From positions 2,294,001-2,358,000 of the forward strand of contig CP051141.1 of assembly GCA_001592805.2 (NCBI GenBank): a DNA stretch of 64,000 nt, read 5' to 3'. This document shows positions 41,262-51,306 of the stretch, piece by piece. Position 1 is the stretch's first letter. Each line of letters opens with the position of its first letter. The translations under genes and the position numbers were made by a program. Under the pieces are notes generated by a model. The model was not told where the DNA came from and did no database searches. It was given only the letters and a program-made list of their open reading frames with translations. This DNA comes from Peltaster fructicola. Its lineage: Eukaryota; Ascomycota; Dothideomycetes.

Positions 41262-43550
41262 ATGGCAAGATACCTGACACCAGCACGGATATGCACATTG
41301 GTGCTGATTGAGGCATATCAGAACGATGAGCTATGGGCCAACAAGCCCGAGACATCTTCGACGATCTTCGGCGTCATCGCGCGAGATTGTCTACAAACGA
41401 GCGAGCATGCATCTCTCGATCTATCAAAGGCCGTAGAGGTGCCGCGTAACGTGCTAGAGTATGGCAAGCCATTGGAGGGTCTCGATAGGAACGTCCCTGG
41501 AAGATCATGGTTGAGCCTGCTGATCAAGGATCTCTGGACATTACACACCATCGACGAGCTACACGAGCTTTTCCATCGTTGTATGCAGCTATTGGCGACC
41601 GCATCAGACCATACCAACCTGGAAGACGAAAGGGCAGACCCGATAACACGTGCATCACCAGTCGGACGGTTCATCCGGAAGTGTAACGTTGAGTTCACAA
41701 GGCTGCAATTTGCAGAGACACTCACACTATGGCACGCCTTTGTCGCATACCGCGAGCCGTCAAGAGCTATCTGGTCTCATCACTACCCAGCCATTGCGAA
41801 ATCAATGCCCGCATCCTCCGTGGGCCAACTTGGGTCGTCTGGTGGTGACCATTCCAGCGACAGCATACTCGTGGGCTCGGATACCATTGACACACTTCTT
41901 TGTGCTTCAGTGTCACAGCTGCAGAAATTAGGCCAGAGAGTGCCTGAACAAGTCAAGACCAAACTAGGAGAATGGCTTAGTACGCAACAAGCATCTCGAA
42001 TGCAGTACCTCCATCACTTCATGGCCTTCTTCGATACTTGGCGAGCTGGACAGTACAGTCTGGCCCTTGAGAATCTGCACAGATACTTCGATTACGCTGT
42101 AGCCAAGGACGGCGGTGAGGACATGAAAATCTATTACCAGTACGCCCTACTCCATCTGAGTGCATTGCACGCAGACTTCGAACACTGGGATGATAGTATC
42201 AGCGCTATGAAGGAGTGCATCGCGACAGCTCGGGAGAATCAGGACACAGCATGTCTGAACTTTGCACTATCATGGCTGTTATACCTTCGGCAATCCGGAC
42301 ATACAAGGAATGCGGCCAGTCTACGATCACTAGCAGCTATTGCCGGTGAAGGTGGCAGTGAGCGTGATGAGATAGCATTCCTCAAAGCAAAGGCACGGGA
42401 TAGCAAGCACTGGTCACTGATGAGTAGCACTCTGCTAGAGGAGACAAAATACGAGCTTCGTCACTACGGCATTTGCGCAAAAGCGGCTGAGCTTGTGCTG
42501 CAATCGTCTTATTTGAACGCACAGCACGCACTTCGATCAATGATACCCGCCACTGCTGTGTTCCAGCATGCGATATACGATAGACTTGGCCAAGCCCATC
42601 TTGCCAAGACTCTTCTCTCCTCTGTCAATATGACCCAGCACTGCTCGCTCGCTGACAGTACGCGCATTGTCTGTCGCCTGGCATATTATGCAGCGCAGCA
42701 TGGACATTATACGGAAGCCTTGGCCATGCTGCAAGACTATCGCCCGAGGATATCAGGGACTCTCAAGTTGGAGCAGAGGCTCACAGCCTTGGCAGAAGCT
42801 CTCGCGCTGTTACGTGCTGTCCGTCGGTCGGACATACAGGCTGCAGAATACCACATGATCAATCTCCGCCCTGTTCGAGACTTTGCAGATCTTGATCTTG
42901 TTGGATTGATTGAGCAGCTCGACATAGCTCTCTTGATGAAGCGACGTCAGCTGAGTGCTGGGCTGCAAAGAGTGAATGCTGCTCTCGAACGATCTAAGAC
43001 TCAGGACAATAGCGACATTGCCGAGACCTTGTCGCTGCTCATGCAGAAAGCCAACATCTTTGCCGCAGCGGGCAGAGCTACAAAGGGCTTTTCGATAGCT
43101 CTTCGAGCAGCACTGTCTGCACAACGCTGTCATGTGATGAATCTATTCGTTGAAGCACTGCACACATTAGCACGAATCTTCAACGATCTTGGTAAGTTTG
43201 AGGCCGCATGCGAGCTCAGTCAGGCTGCTTTGCCATATGCACTCGAAGGCAGCAACCTGTTGGTATCGGCACAACTCTTCGTCACACTGGGCGAATCATA
43301 TGTCGGTCAGATCACTGCAGCGCCTCAGGTGACGGAATCGAGACAATCACATCTTGCTCATGTTGCGTCCTCGCACATCGAGAGAGGTCGTGAGATATAC
43401 GAGCAGATCGAAGAATATGAAGGACAGCTTGACTGCCTTCTTATGCTGGCAAGATTGGCTCGCTGGGCAGACGATGAACCGAGTGCTGTTCGAGCTGATG
43501 CAAAATATCACCAGCTTGTGATCGAGCACGATGCACGACAGCTACAATAA
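41262..43550 (+). CDS. APC5: Anaphase-promoting complex subunit 5
   Basis: Single exon, 762 residues from the ATG of MARYLTPARICTLVLIEAYQ; the frame is open upstream but has no earlier ATG. The Anapc5 domain with TPR-like helices lies at about 279-380 (YYQYALLHLSALHADFEHWD, CLNFALSWLLYLRQSG), and further TPR-like repeats fill the rest to VRADAKYHQL. Apc5 is a scaffold subunit of the APC/C ubiquitin ligase that drives exit from mitosis. Its place beside APN2 and COX13 next to MAT is conserved in many Dothideomycetes. Confidence 0.9.
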   Translation: MARYLTPARICTLVLIEAYQNDELWANKPETSSTIFGVIARDCLQTSEHASLDLSKAVEVPRNVLEYGKPLEGLDRNVPGRSWLSLLIKDLWTLHTIDELHELFHRCMQLLATASDHTNLEDERADPITRASPVGRFIRKCNVEFTRLQFAETLTLWHAFVAYREPSRAIWSHHYPAIAKSMPASSVGQLGSSGGDHSSDSILVGSDTIDTLLCASVSQLQKLGQRVPEQVKTKLGEWLSTQQASRMQYLHHFMAFFDTWRAGQYSLALENLHRYFDYAVAKDGGEDMKIYYQYALLHLSALHADFEHWDDSISAMKECIATARENQDTACLNFALSWLLYLRQSGHTRNAASLRSLAAIAGEGGSERDEIAFLKAKARDSKHWSLMSSTLLEETKYELRHYGICAKAAELVLQSSYLNAQHALRSMIPATAVFQHAIYDRLGQAHLAKTLLSSVNMTQHCSLADSTRIVCRLAYYAAQHGHYTEALAMLQDYRPRISGTLKLEQRLTALAEALALLRAVRRSDIQAAEYHMINLRPVRDFADLDLVGLIEQLDIALLMKRRQLSAGLQRVNAALERSKTQDNSDIAETLSLLMQKANIFAAAGRATKGFSIALRAALSAQRCHVMNLFVEALHTLARIFNDLGKFEAACELSQAALPYALEGSNLLVSAQLFVTLGESYVGQITAAPQVTESRQSHLAHVASSHIERGREIYEQIEEYEGQLDCLLMLARLARWADDEPSAVRADAKYHQLVIEHDARQLQ

Positions 43551-43690
43551 CGCAGTGATACTTAGCATAGAGTATTGCAACACATGAAACATCCGATTCC
43601 GCTAGACTACATCCTTCTTATGTACAGCTCAATCGCGCCGGTCTGGATAGTCGTGTGGCTTCCATCCTACTTGTCCTGATATTGCAACCT

Positions 43691-44282
43691 TTACTCCTCG
43701 CTCTTGTTGCGGGTGTTGACCTTAGGGTTCCAGAATAATGTCTACACAGATGTTAGTCTGCATCTTGTCTGAGTCGTCACAGTCGTACCTTGTCTCCATC
43801 GCCCCATGGGAAGGCTTTCGTTCGAATGTTCATGTATGGGTATTCAACTCGCTCGGAGATTGGTGGTCCATGTGCAACATGCTCCCAGTGCTCGTCCCAC
43901 AATCGCCATGCGTTCACAGCGGCAATGATAAGAGATGGAATGACGACGTAGATGGAGAGCTTGCGCCAGAGATCTGTCAAGATCAAGTTAGCATGCGCAC
44001 ATCCTATGATTACTGCATGATGATGCTAAGCATATCCCCAACCTCTGCTACCATCATGACAGTGTCCCAGCTCTTCTCGCATGCATGTTACATTATGCCT
44101 TCTCGATATCACGTACCACTGGTAGCAGCAGCATGTGCCTTCACGGCAGCACGCTCTCTGTTGAAGGCATTGTCGGCAGCTCCCTGAAGCTTTGGTGTCT
44201 CTGCAAACTTGCGGATGGAGGTGGTGAAGTTGCGACGGAAGGCCGGCGAGGCTGATGAGCGGATTGCGCGAAGACCGAGCAT
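43691..44282 (-). CDS. COX13: Cytochrome c oxidase subunit 6A
   Basis: Exons 44117-44282, 43789-43973 and 43691-43741, introns 143 and 47 nt; 133 residues. The N-terminus is a basic, Ser/Ala-rich mitochondrial presequence (MLGLRAIRSSASPAFRRNF). One membrane span follows LWRKLSIYVVIPSLIIAAVN, and the conserved intermembrane-space tail has EYPYMNIRTKAFPWGDGDK and LFWNPKVN. Cox13 is a nuclear-encoded subunit of complex IV. It converges on APC5 with 140 bases between stops. Confidence 0.96.
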
Positions 44283-44562
44283 CTTTGCTGTGTGTTTGAC
44301 AGGTCAATGGCACAGTTGAAGAAGTGCGTGTGCGTTTCTTCTTTCTCGTGTCTCGAGCTCAGAGGTTGAAGCTTGACGTCGGGAGGCTGCGGCGGGCCAA
44401 GCCGTGCGCAGTACATTTCAGCATTGCAGTATCATGGGTACGCCAAGGCTCATTATAGTACTATACTGTTCGTGATCTTACAAGGGTGAAGAAACATGAC
44501 TTGTTGTACACAGATATACGTAAGACTTCCCGTCAAATGGTCTAGAAACACGACGCAGCCCA

Positions 44563-46201
44563 CTAAAGCTCAGCAACAGTGTCGTCTTCCTGGTTTTGCC
44601 CTGCGACTTCATGCTCATCGGCTGCGACAGCATCCTGGAGAGGCTCTTCGGCGGCGGCACTGGATTGTTTTGCGTCATTTGCGGCCACGGCCATAGTTTC
44701 GTCTGCAGGCTCTGCCTGCGACTCTGCTGCAAGTGGTTCCTCTTCGGGTCCAGCTTGCACTGAAGCATCAGGCATCTCGATGTCTGTTGTGGCGTCCACA
44801 TTCGATGGTTCGACCTTCGGCTGCTCGTCGTTTACCTGGGTCAGTGCTGTGAGAGCGTCGCCAGTCGATGCGGTGGTAGGTTCGTCCACTGCATCATGTA
44901 CATCCTCAGAAGCTTTGAAACTATCCTCCTCTTCCGCTACCTTACTCTCAGCCCGAGAAGTATCATTAGCATCCGTTTGTGGCGTCCCTGGTTTCGTGTC
45001 GGTTTCTGCGGACTCCTCGACAAGCTCACCCTCTTCTCTGTCGTCTCCGTCCTCATCGCCCTCGTCACCATCATCATCTTCGTCTCCCTCCTCATCGCCA
45101 TCGACCTCTGCAGCCTTCATGCTTGCGGCCTCCTCTGCAGTAATGTCTCTGGCGGCCTCTTCACCTTTAGCTACGTGTTTGACCGTTTGACCAGGTTGTG
45201 GCACGATCTTGGTTGCGTTGGGCACAATGGTAGTGTATGTGCTTCCATCAGGGTTGGTGAAGGTCACACGCTTCTTGCCTCTGCCTGGTCCACCCTTCTT
45301 CTTCGGAGGTGGGCGGTTTCTTCGCTGAGCAACTCCAGCAGCGTTCCGAATCTCGCTAACCAGCACGCCATCAGGGTTGGCCGTGCCTAGGCCTTCGATG
45401 AATGTGCCCACAGTAAGTGCCGTCACTTCCTTGCTTGCGAGGTCAGACTCCTCGAGGACTTCGTTCTCCAAGGACTGTCCCTCAGGGACCAAGATCTCGT
45501 AGACTGCGGTCTCGCCAGTGGCTGCATCTAGTACTCTCGAGACTTTGGTCTTGCGCATTGGCACTGGCGCACCGAACCCATCGCCATTGAAGTTGTGATA
45601 GAAGCTCGGCAGGCCTTTGCGACTGCGTGCGAGGAATTCAAGATGTAGATGTTCTGGTACGAGTGCATGCTCAGGAACATGCCGCCACTTCTTGGCGACG
45701 AATGCACGATCTTCGCCGAGCATGTTGCCTTTGCTGAGACCATTAGACTCGTCGCCTGCGTTTCCATCGTCCTCACGGGCGCCGTAGTCCTCGCCGTCAG
45801 CATCATCAGCATCGCGAGTCGGCTTGCGTTTCTGACCGAGTTTGCCACTTCGAGCCAGGCGCAGTAGTTGTTGAGTCCATGGGTTCAGCAGTTGGTAGTC
45901 GCGTGGCATGGGTGGCTCTGCCCATCTGTCGTGTCCCTGTTCACCGGGCACTTCTGAGGCTGGTGGCACAAGGGAGACTCGTGTAGGTGCGTGCGTCCAC
46001 TGTTTCACAGGAAGGCCTTCGAACACATCGTTATCTGCTTGTGTGCGGCCAGAGCGATTGCTACGCCCAGCTGGTCGGAACTACAATCATGTCAGCTGTA
46101 ACCCTGGTGTACATGTTGGGTCAGGACAGTCGCCTCGGACAGCTAGGCGCGTCGTACTTGTAGCGTTGCAAGGTATGCTGACAAGTTGGACAACGCATCG
46201 G
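44563..46201 (-). CDS. Acidic, probably nuclear protein of unknown function; start unresolved
   Basis: The main exon (44563-46080) follows a 77-nt intron (CTGAC branch) and a 44-nt exon at 46158-46201. The joined frame reads ALSNLSAYLATLQ then FRPAGRSNRSGRTQ. Conserved-looking blocks are DVFEGLPVKQWTHAPTRVSL, DYQLLNPWTQQLLRLARSG and EHLHLEFLARSRKGLPSFYH; a Lys/Arg patch (PPPKKKGGPGRGKKRV) follows, and the last 170 residues are mostly Asp/Glu/Ala/Thr. This suggests a chromatin or RNA-linked nuclear protein, which is inference. The short exon has good acceptor and donor signals, but no in-frame ATG is found before it; the nearest ATG (46281) is off frame by one base through the apparent 46202-46272 intron. 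Confidence 0.6.
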
Positions 46202-46667
46202 CTATGTCAGAAGGTTGTCTTTGGCATGACGTGCTGCATGATATGCGCCGCGTAGGTGAGATCAGAACATACCGGTGCCATTGAGGTACGCTATGCGCCA
46301 GAAGCGGTACTGTGAGTACAACCCGGTGTGATCGCAATTACAGAGGTCGCGAATATCGATATGGCGTGTCCGTCTCGTGTGACAATGAGCGTACACGTCG
46401 ACAAATGTTAGAATACTGCAAGTATTGAATGCCGTCGTGGTTGGTGTATGTCGGCTGGGAGTCGCGACTCGCGAAGCACAACTGAACCCTGACGGGATTT
46501 TTGACTTCACCCGATCAGTTCGGTCGAGATGACATAACGAAGAGAGCCATATTTCTCGTCTCATCTGTTCTCTCTAACACCAGTCGCGACCCTCATCGAC
46601 TATCCTGTGCAGCATCGACCTTCATCATACCGTTCTGCGCGCTTGTCGTCATCGCTTGTACGCACAC
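46202..46667. promoter_or_regulatory. Region between the acidic-protein gene and ISD11
   Basis: Should contain the missing first exon of the minus-strand gene and the ISD11 promoter. A short minus-strand frame YRFWRIAYLNGT just after a CAG acceptor looks protein-like but cannot be joined with certainty. Confidence 0.4.
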
Positions 46668-47061
46668 ATGGCAGCTCCATCTGCCATCGAAGCACGATCG
46701 CTGTACCGATCGCTTTTGCGACAGGGCAAACAATTCGCGAATTACAACTTCAGAGACTATACGATAAGGCGGACGAAGGACGCATTCAGAGCAGCTGAGA
46801 AGGAGACGGACGAGCGAAGGCGGCAGGATCTGATGCAAAATGGACTGAAAGAGCTGCAGATGTTGAAGGTACGAGATGATAACTCGACAACGCAATAGAC
46901 CGCTTGGAAACTCCTCTAGAGGAATACACTGACATCTACTTCAGCGTCAGACCGTTGTCTCACAATTCTTCCAACTCGACAAGCTGGTCGTAGAAGGTGG
47001 CAAGCAAGGAAAGCAGAAGGGCAACTCTGGTGACATTGTGAGGCAGAAGGATCAAGGGTAG
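46668..47061 (+). CDS. ISD11: Fe-S cluster assembly factor ISD11 (LYR motif)
   Basis: Exons 46668-46868 and 46945-47061 with a 76-nt intron; 105 residues. The LYR motif is at residues 12-14 ([20 protein letters not shown]), followed by [13 protein letters not shown], the normal Isd11/LYRM4 pattern. Isd11 binds and stabilises the cysteine desulfurase Nfs1 in the mitochondrial matrix together with acyl-ACP. The tail is Gly/Lys-rich ([13 protein letters not shown]). Family members are 80-110 residues, so the length fits. Confidence 0.9.
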
Positions 47062-47268
47062 GTGCTATGACTGAGTGATACTGCCAATACTGACCCGTAG
47101 CAGCTGGGATTGAGGAACACTCTACCAGGAGTGATGTAAGACTATGATAGACGCATGCTGAACCAACAGGCTCATCGACTTTGCCGGTGTGGATGCATTA
47201 GCTGATTTGTACATATGATACCAAAGCCCTCGACACGCTTGAATGCAGCATTGTCAACACATTCATCA

Positions 47269-48168
47269 TCACATGCGTGCCAGTCGACTAGGATGCATAC
47301 CTCCCATGGCTTCCTCCTCTGCAGGGCCAGCATCTTCCAACTGCTTGCCCTTGACCTCTACAGCTGCACCTGACTTCTTCCTACGCTCTTTTTCTTTGGC
47401 TTTTCGCTCAGCCTCTTGTCTCCTGGCTCGCTGCCCATCAAGCCGTTCATTCTTCACTTTAATCTTCTCTTTGCGAGCCTCCGTGTTACCACCGCCTCCT
47501 GCAGATAACATGACATTGATCTTGCGTCCTTTAGCCCGCTTCTTCATGCGACTGTTCTGCGTAGGGTCTTCGTCTGGATCTTTCGCATTCGGGTCTTCAG
47601 GATCGAAGTAACTGTGGTGATAAAGCTTGAGACATGTCTTGAGCCGGTCATAGTTCTCGAACTCGAGGAAAGCAAAGCCTTTGCTCTTACGTGTGGCAGG
47701 ATCCGTGCGATGTCGTAACGAGAATGGCTGTAGCTTCTCGAAGTGCTTCTCCAAAGACTGATCGGTAGTCGAGTACGGAAGGTTGCCAACAAAAAGAATG
47801 AAGCGCTTCTTGCCAGCAGCATCGCCAGTATCCGAATCTGCTGTTTTCTGCCGCTTTTTGCTTGTCGTAGTCTTCGTCTTAGACTCTTGCTTCGCGGACT
47901 GGTCCTGTGCATCTGGCTCTTGTGTCACAGCTGCTCGTTTCCGTTTCTTCGATTGCACTTGTGTGTCGCTGACAGCCTTCTCGTCCGGGCTTGGTTTCGT
48001 TTGCGCAGATGCAGCCTGTTCCGCCGAGTTTTCCTGATCATCGCCGGGCAGATCTGCTGGTGCTGGCTTGTCCTTCTTTCCACTCTTTCTGAACTTGGAT
48101 GCGCGCTCAGCATCACGCTTAGCACGCTTATCCTTGCGCGACACCACGGCTGACGTATCTTCGGACAT
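47269..48168 (-). CDS. NOP6: RRM ribosome-biogenesis protein NOP6
   Basis: Single exon, 299 residues. The N-terminal 120 residues are highly charged with Lys/Arg clusters (RKDKRAKRDAERASKF, KKRKRA). One RRM spans about 124-205, with RNP2 FILFVGNLPYS and RNP1 SKGFAFLEF. The C-terminus is basic (MKKRAKGRKINVMLSAGG, then a long Arg/Lys/Glu helix) and ends in GGMHPSRLARM. This order is that of Nop6, a nucleolar factor of 40S subunit assembly. It converges on ISD11 and diverges from the MFS gene. Confidence 0.88.
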   Translation of the reverse strand: MSEDTSAVVSRKDKRAKRDAERASKFRKSGKKDKPAPADLPGDDQENSAEQAASAQTKPSPDEKAVSDTQVQSKKRKRAAVTQEPDAQDQSAKQESKTKTTTSKKRQKTADSDTGDAAGKKRFILFVGNLPYSTTDQSLEKHFEKLQPFSLRHRTDPATRKSKGFAFLEFENYDRLKTCLKLYHHSYFDPEDPNAKDPDEDPTQNSRMKKRAKGRKINVMLSAGGGGNTEARKEKIKVKNERLDGQRARRQEAERKAKEKERRKKSGAAVEVKGKQLEDAGPAEEEAMGGMHPSRLARM

Positions 48169-48418
48169 TGTTGCGAGTATCTGCGGTTAGAGAGGTTCAC
48201 CAAGGTCGCAAACGATTCGGGTGGTACTAAAATGCTTACCTAAATTTTAGCATTGGACCCTGCATATTACAGACCTGCCTATTGCAGATGAGGCTGAGAA
48301 GCACAGGCAACAGAGCGATGAGTAAGATACGGTTTAAGTTCGGATACGACCTGTGAAATAACTCAATACGTTCTTGTCTTCTTCCTTCCTGAACCTTGCA
48401 TCGTTCTTTCACAACAAG

Positions 48419-50133
48419 ATGAGTGTGACAGCTGATCCTACGAAGGCCTCATCTGGCGTACCTGCAGCGGACGAACGAACGCCTCTACTGGGAGCTCCAG
48501 ACACGGCTGGAGGACAAGCACTCGCAACAACACCACCGAATCCAGGAAATGGCAAACATGGCGATCCCGTCAATGAAGAAGGACAGCCCATATCTCAGGA
48601 GACAGACCAAATCGACGAAGACAAGCCAATGCCATACACGCAGATTATCTTACTCTGCTTTGCTTCAATCATAGAGCCCGTCTCCTACTTCGCAATCTTC
48701 CCCATTGTTAGCGACATGCTGAAGTATACAGGCGGTCTCCTCGAAGAGGACCTTCCTGTGTATTCTGGAATCATAGAGGCACTCTTCTCGGTTGTCCAGA
48801 TGGCCGTCATGATTACCTATGGCAAGCTCGCAGATCGCATCGGACGAAAGCCGATTCTTGTATTCAGCCTCTTCGGTATTGCCGGTGCAAGTGCTCTCTT
48901 TGGCCTGTCGCAGAACCTCTGGCAGATGATCTTACTAAGAGCCTTCACCGGACTATTCGCTGGCTCCAGCGTGACCATTCGAGCAATGCTGAGCGAGCTG
49001 TCGACGAAGAAGACACAGGCAAGGGCTTTCAGTTGGTACATGTTCTCCAGAAACATGGGTATCTTTGTTGGCCCACTGATAGGTATGATCTGGAGTTCAT
49101 TGTAGCAGCATATCTGATCATGCCATAGGTGGTAGCCTTGCAAACCCAGCAGAGAATATCCCACTTTTCCACGACAACACCTTCTTCAAGCAGTTCCCAT
49201 ACTCACTGTCCATGTTTGCTACATCAGCTGTCTGTGTCCTTGCAGCTGTTGTGACACTGACCAGTGTCAATGAGGTGAGCTTCATCAGTATCGTCATAAC
49301 GTAACTCATACCCTGCAGACACTCCAACCCAAATCCAAAGACGATAATGGAGTCGTGGAACCTCCAATGACTATACGGGAACTTCTTGGAAAGCCTGGTG
49401 TTGCCATAGTTGTCTACCTGTACGCCCATGTGGGATTTCTGGCTTTATCATTCACAGCAGGTGTGTTATGCAACCTCGCTAGTGTTCCACGACTGACGGT
49501 CCGCAGTGAATCCAGTCTGGTCGTACGAGCCTGTGGAATATGGCGGACTTGGATTCTCGCCAAAGATTATCGCCATCTTCGTAGCTTTCGCTGGTGCCTC
49601 TCAAGCTCTGTGGATGCTGGGACCCTTCCCACCACTGCAGCAGCGTTGGGGCACAGGTGGAGTGTTTCGTTTCTGCGCCAATATATGGCCATTCTTCTTT
49701 CTCATTGACCCATTGCTGAACGAGCTCCGGCGTGCTCAGCTGGACGTGCCTTTCTGGATCGTTATGTCCGTATACACTTTTCTAGGAAGCAGCGTTTCTA
49801 TGGCGTTTGGTAAGTCAGATCAACGCACGGCGTACACCTCCTGACTCGTACACAGCCTGCGTCCAGCTTTGCCTGAACGACGTGAGCCCGAATGCTCAGA
49901 CTCTAGGTCTTTTGAATTCCGTGGCTCTCACGATCAACAGCGGCATACGTGCTGTGGTGCCTGTCCTCTCGACCGCCGTCTACGAAGCGGGAATCAAATC
50001 AAGGTGGATCCACGGACACTTGATCTGGATCATCTTGATCATCCTAGCTCTTGGTCTGGTCGTCGGTGTGCGCTACTTGCCAGAGAACGCAGAGGGCAGG
50101 CCTCAGAAGAAGGTTGTTGAAGAAGAGACGTAG
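48419..50133 (+). CDS. Major facilitator superfamily transporter (DHA1-like)
   Basis: Five exons (48419-49082, 49129-49274, 49319-49460, 49507-49809, 49856-50133), introns 44-46 nt, 510 residues. A polar N-terminus of about 75 residues precedes twelve predicted spans. MFS motif A is clear after span 2 (GKLADRIGRKPIL, near 134), and a motif-C-like glycine pattern (NMGIFVGPLIGG) follows span 5. C-terminal signatures are LCLNDVSPNAQTLGLLNSVA and INSGIRAVVPVLSTAVYEAG. It resembles fungal ZIFL-type carriers (yeast YCR023C group); the substrate is unknown. The stop lies six bases from the stop of the next, opposite gene. Confidence 0.88.
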
Positions 50134-50139
50134 CACGGT

Positions 50140-51018
50140 CTACATGAGGATCTGCTCAGGCTCACCCGGCTTCCTCTTTGGTTGTGGTGTATCCATGAGA
50201 CCTAGAGGCTCTTCCTCTTCCTCCTGTTCACGTAGATCGAAACCACTGTCCTTGCTGACATTCTTGCTTGAAGAATTGCTGGCATAAGCCTCTGCTATCC
50301 TCAGCTCGAATGGTCCCTGGATACGGTCTGTCAGGCCAATACCCAGACTGCGCACCTTCATGGTCTGCATCTCGTTCTGCGGCTCGACGACAAGACCGTG
50401 GTTTGTGCGTACGAAGTCGGAGAATGGAATGGCTATGGTCTCCCACTGGCCTGGCGTCCTGGTCGGTAGGATGTGCTGATGTATATCGGTCGGGACGATG
50501 GTGTCTGTCTGTATGTTGACGAAGTATTTGCGTCCATCGGACTTGACACGCATCACAAGATATGTATATTGTCCTAGATCCCAAAACACTTTTCCAAATG
50601 CGCTGAAACCCATGTCTCGTGTCCGCCAGCCGGTGAATCCCGTACGTTGAATTGATGGATCGTTTCGGGGCAACTCTGTTGAGACTGTGCCTGAGAAGAG
50701 TGCGTGTGGTGGTTCCTCGTCAGGCTTAGGATCTGCTGTCTGGAGAATAAGTGATGCTGCTGAACGGCTCATGTCTAATGCTGGAGTGTTTCCCGCTTGA
50801 TAGGTGAGGTTCGCGACACTGAAGCCTCCGATACCTCTATCTGACATCGCTTTGCAGTGGTCGATGATGTTGGGCGAGTTGAATTGGACCAGTGGATATG
50901 GCTTGGTGGGAACTGTGAGTCCTCCTAATGTAACAGCCATGTTTGTCTGACGCTTCACATGGTCGACTGTTCGGCGCCAGAAGCTGGGCATGCCAGCCAT
51001 GGCAAGTGTAGCTCGCAT
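50140..51018 (-). CDS. CIA30: Complex I intermediate-associated protein 30
   Basis: Single exon, 292 residues. The CIA30 domain fills about residues 40-245, with GGFSVANLTYQAGNTP, LFSGTVSTELP, TGFTGWRTRD, VMRVKSDGRKYFVNIQTD and QWETIAIPFSDFVRTNHGL. The Ser/Glu-rich C-terminal tail is variable. The human homologue NDUFAF1 helps assemble the membrane arm of complex I at the inner mitochondrial membrane. The start region (MRATLAMAGMPSFWRRTVDH) fits a mitochondrial targeting helix. It diverges from the RIM2-type carrier across 288 bases. Confidence 0.93.
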   Translation of the reverse strand: MRATLAMAGMPSFWRRTVDHVKRQTNMAVTLGGLTVPTKPYPLVQFNSPNIIDHCKAMSDRGIGGFSVANLTYQAGNTPALDMSRSAASLILQTADPKPDEEPPHALFSGTVSTELPRNDPSIQRTGFTGWRTRDMGFSAFGKVFWDLGQYTYLVMRVKSDGRKYFVNIQTDTIVPTDIHQHILPTRTPGQWETIAIPFSDFVRTNHGLVVEPQNEMQTMKVRSLGIGLTDRIQGPFELRIAEAYASNSSSKNVSKDSGFDLREQEEEEEPLGLMDTPQPKRKPGEPEQILM

Positions 51019-51306
51019 GATGGCGTTGCAAGAAGTACATGTAAGTACAAAAGGATGAGGTGGTGTATTTGGAGACTGATGAAGTCATGTCCAAGCGGAC
51101 TCCCGACAATTCACAATTGCAACCCTGTGAGAGTGATGAGAGCAACAAATCAGTCAGAAGTTCGCTACACAGCATCAACGCATATACCACACCCAAAGCT
51201 TCTTCATCTCCAATCGCAGTAGCAGCCGTCACGATAAAGTGAAACGCAGGAACAAAAGCTCAATACATCCGTTGCAGTAAGGAGCTCTCACTTGAGCTTG
51301 AACCGA

